This document shows, one piece after another, positions 63,001-64,000 of a stretch of 64,000 nt of DNA. The notes beneath the pieces are model-generated. The model made no database searches. It was not told where the DNA came from and was given only the letters and a program-made list of their open reading frames with translations. The stretch is from Antedon mediterranea (taxonomy: Eukaryota > Echinodermata > Crinoidea > Comatulida > Antedonidae), in the NCBI RefSeq assembly GCF_964355755.1, contig NC_092672.1, forward strand, positions 28,206,501 through 28,270,500. Direction: 5' to 3'. Position 1 is the stretch's first letter. Every line of letters starts with the position of its first letter. The position numbers and the translations under genes were made by a program.

Positions 63001-63208
63001 TTTTATTTAGGTTCAAGCCAAATTATGTTGAAACCAAAGACAACCAACGAAGTATCTAAAATTCTTGCATACTGTAATGAACGCAGACTTGCTGTGGTAC
63101 CACAAGGAGGTAACACAGGTCTTGTGGGGGGCAGTGTGCCTGTATTTGATGAAATCATTCTATCAACTGCCTTAATGAATAATATTATTAGCCTGGATAA
63201 AAACTCAG
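60027..63208 (+). CDS. D2hgdh: D-2-hydroxyglutarate dehydrogenase, first two coding exons (3' end outside window)
   Basis: This mitochondrial FAD enzyme oxidises D-2-hydroxyglutarate to 2-oxoglutarate. Exon 60027-60408 encodes an Arg/Ser-rich leader of about 75 residues, fitting a mitochondrial presequence, then [20 protein letters not shown] and the DW dipeptide of the N-terminal domain. Exon 63011-63208 encodes [33 protein letters not shown] and [17 protein letters not shown], the FAD-binding core ([12 protein letters not shown]). Donor GTATAA at 60409, acceptor TTTAG at 63010 and donor GTTTGT at 63209 keep phase 1. The 60027 ATG is the first ATG of the frame, but the frame stays open upstream to about 59950, so a 5' extension is possible. 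Later exons lie to the right. Confidence 0.93.
60640..61140. repeat. CGCG-rich repeat block in D2HGDH intron
   Basis: Words such as CACGCGTGCGCAC, GTGCGGTGCGCACGTAG and CATACGAGCACGTCGAATTG stand out from the AT-rich surroundings and resemble sequence near 21680-21800 (GACGTGCTCGTATAACG). It appears to be the start of a dispersed repeat. Confidence 0.5.
61180..61760 (+). repeat. Two diverged tandem modules around TGTGACGTCATC
   Basis: Module 1 (about 61180-61400) and module 2 (about 61515-61730) share in order: TTCTGGAAG, TTGTAGATA, CGGA(C/T)(A/G)TTGTGACGTCATC, ATATGGCCA or GTATGGCCA, GCGTCATAATTCATTACATT or its variant, and a GAGCGC motif. Each keeps a full CRE palindrome TGACGTCA. Confidence 0.7.
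62199..62366 (+). mobile_element. tRNA-derived SINE, family A, copy 2 (5'-truncated)
   Basis: B-box remnant GAGTTCGAGTCTC, then ACTTTTTCTCATTCTCACAG, CACCGGGTGGTTT, TTAATGTTCTTTGC and TGCTGTGTTTATA, the same body as 4411-4585. It lies in the D2HGDH intron in the sense orientation. Confidence 0.85.
62405..62612 (-). mobile_element. tRNA-derived SINE, family B, copy 3
   Basis: On the minus strand: CATTGCCTGTGTCTTTAGGC, AAGACAATTACTTTAGC, CAGGTGTACAAATGGCTAC. This is the LINE-dependent core typical of this SINE type. A 77-codon plus-strand frame here is a shadow. Confidence 0.6.
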
Positions 63209-63303
63209 GTTTGTAATGCTTAACATTCATATAGAACAGTGTTAAATATTTCAGGCTGCTCTACTTAAACTGTCTGCCTTATTGTTATTACGCTTTCATT
63301 TTC

Positions 63304-63434
63304 TTGTGTTTTTAGAAATAAAATAAACTTTTTTATATAATCTTTATAATGTCGCTGTTCTTTCAAAACCTTGTATCTCTACTTATTGTGTTTTTAGAAA
63401 TAAAATAAACTTGTTTATATAATCTTTATAATGT
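63304..63434 (+). repeat. Local direct duplication (about 49 bp, offset 82)
   Basis: GTGTTTTTAGAAATAAAATA plus TTTATATAATCTTTATAATG occurs twice, at about 63306 and 63388, in the intron after the second D2HGDH coding exon. Nearly identical, so recent. Confidence 0.85.
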
Positions 63435-64000
63435 ACCCAATTTGTCAGGAGTATAATTGCGACATTTTTAGAGAAACAGCCAATCAGAATACAGTGAGTG
63501 TTTTGCATGTTTTAGATGCTCATAAACACTTTTAAATGGTACATATCATTTTTAAACCAAACAGTAAATTTCTAGAAGAAGTCACCAAAATAATGGCAAA
63601 AACTGTAATTTTAAAATGTGAAATAACTCAAAATACCCTATATCCTCATCTATAATCCCACTTTGGGTCAAATCCCACCCCCTACCTTATGTCTGATTTC
63701 ACAAACAGGCATATTCCCGGGTATGGTCCCAGTATTGACTTTGGATCTGGTTGTACACCTCTTTCTAGCCAGTTCCATTTTTCCATATCTATAATTATTT
63801 ATTTATTGGAATATGTGACATTTTCCAATTTATTACACATTTACATTACAAGCACAAAATACAACAAAAAAATTCCTGTAAAATTATGTTTTGTAGAGAT
63901 TCAAGGTTCTGAAAAAATAGGAGCAAATCAATATACTGTATATACAAATGTGCTGATAAAGAATACAAGTATTGACTGTGTTGAGGGGTCAAAGGTTAAG

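Overview
This is an AT-rich, intron-containing animal genome window. It holds three spliced genes, a small intronless gene family and a large amount of repeat debris. A four-exon Hes-type bHLH-Orange gene, a doublecortin-EMAP fusion gene and D-2-hydroxyglutarate dehydrogenase all have GT-AG introns. LINE and tRNA-derived SINE debris and a strong excess of the palindrome TAGGCCTA suggest a marine invertebrate deuterostome, possibly an echinoderm. The phylum is an inference, not something the sequence proves.

Layout. 1-2023 (minus): 5' part of a Hes gene, cut by the left window edge, with Notch-type promoter motifs at 2250-2545. 2.5-15.8 kb: gene-poor sequence with SINEs and palindromes. 15.8-29.2 kb: a sulfotransferase cluster made of one intact intronless gene (27481-28290), one frameshifted paralogue (19572-20316) and one gene fragment (16572-16834) trapped between two nearly identical 536-bp direct repeats. 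A 5'-truncated L2/CR1-type LINE (22.6-25.4 kb) lies between the two large copies. 29.2-40.2 kb: no gene seen; a 22-bp minisatellite, a foldback element, dispersed repeats and a LINE tail. 40443-55665 (minus): an 18-exon DCX-EMAP gene, about 1177 residues predicted, with two doublecortin domains followed by HELP and WD40 repeats. One intron of it is almost wholly a 21-bp minisatellite and its first intron carries an antisense tRNA-derived SINE. 55.7-56 kb: a short intergenic promoter region and a small head-to-head ORF. 58316-59951: a Harbinger-like DNA transposon. 60027-63208 (plus): the first two coding exons found for D2HGDH, running off the right edge.

The three main genes are not an obvious pathway: a Notch-effector repressor, a cilium/microtubule protein and a mitochondrial dehydrogenase. 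The most informative signals are repeat biology: a SINE (42031-42277) whose 3' tail matches the 3' end of the LINE at 22.6 kb, four SINE families side by side, minisatellites with higher-order periodicity, and a step-by-step record of duplication and decay in the sulfotransferase cluster. Exon boundaries were derived by hand from splice consensus and reading phase; no alignment or database search was run.
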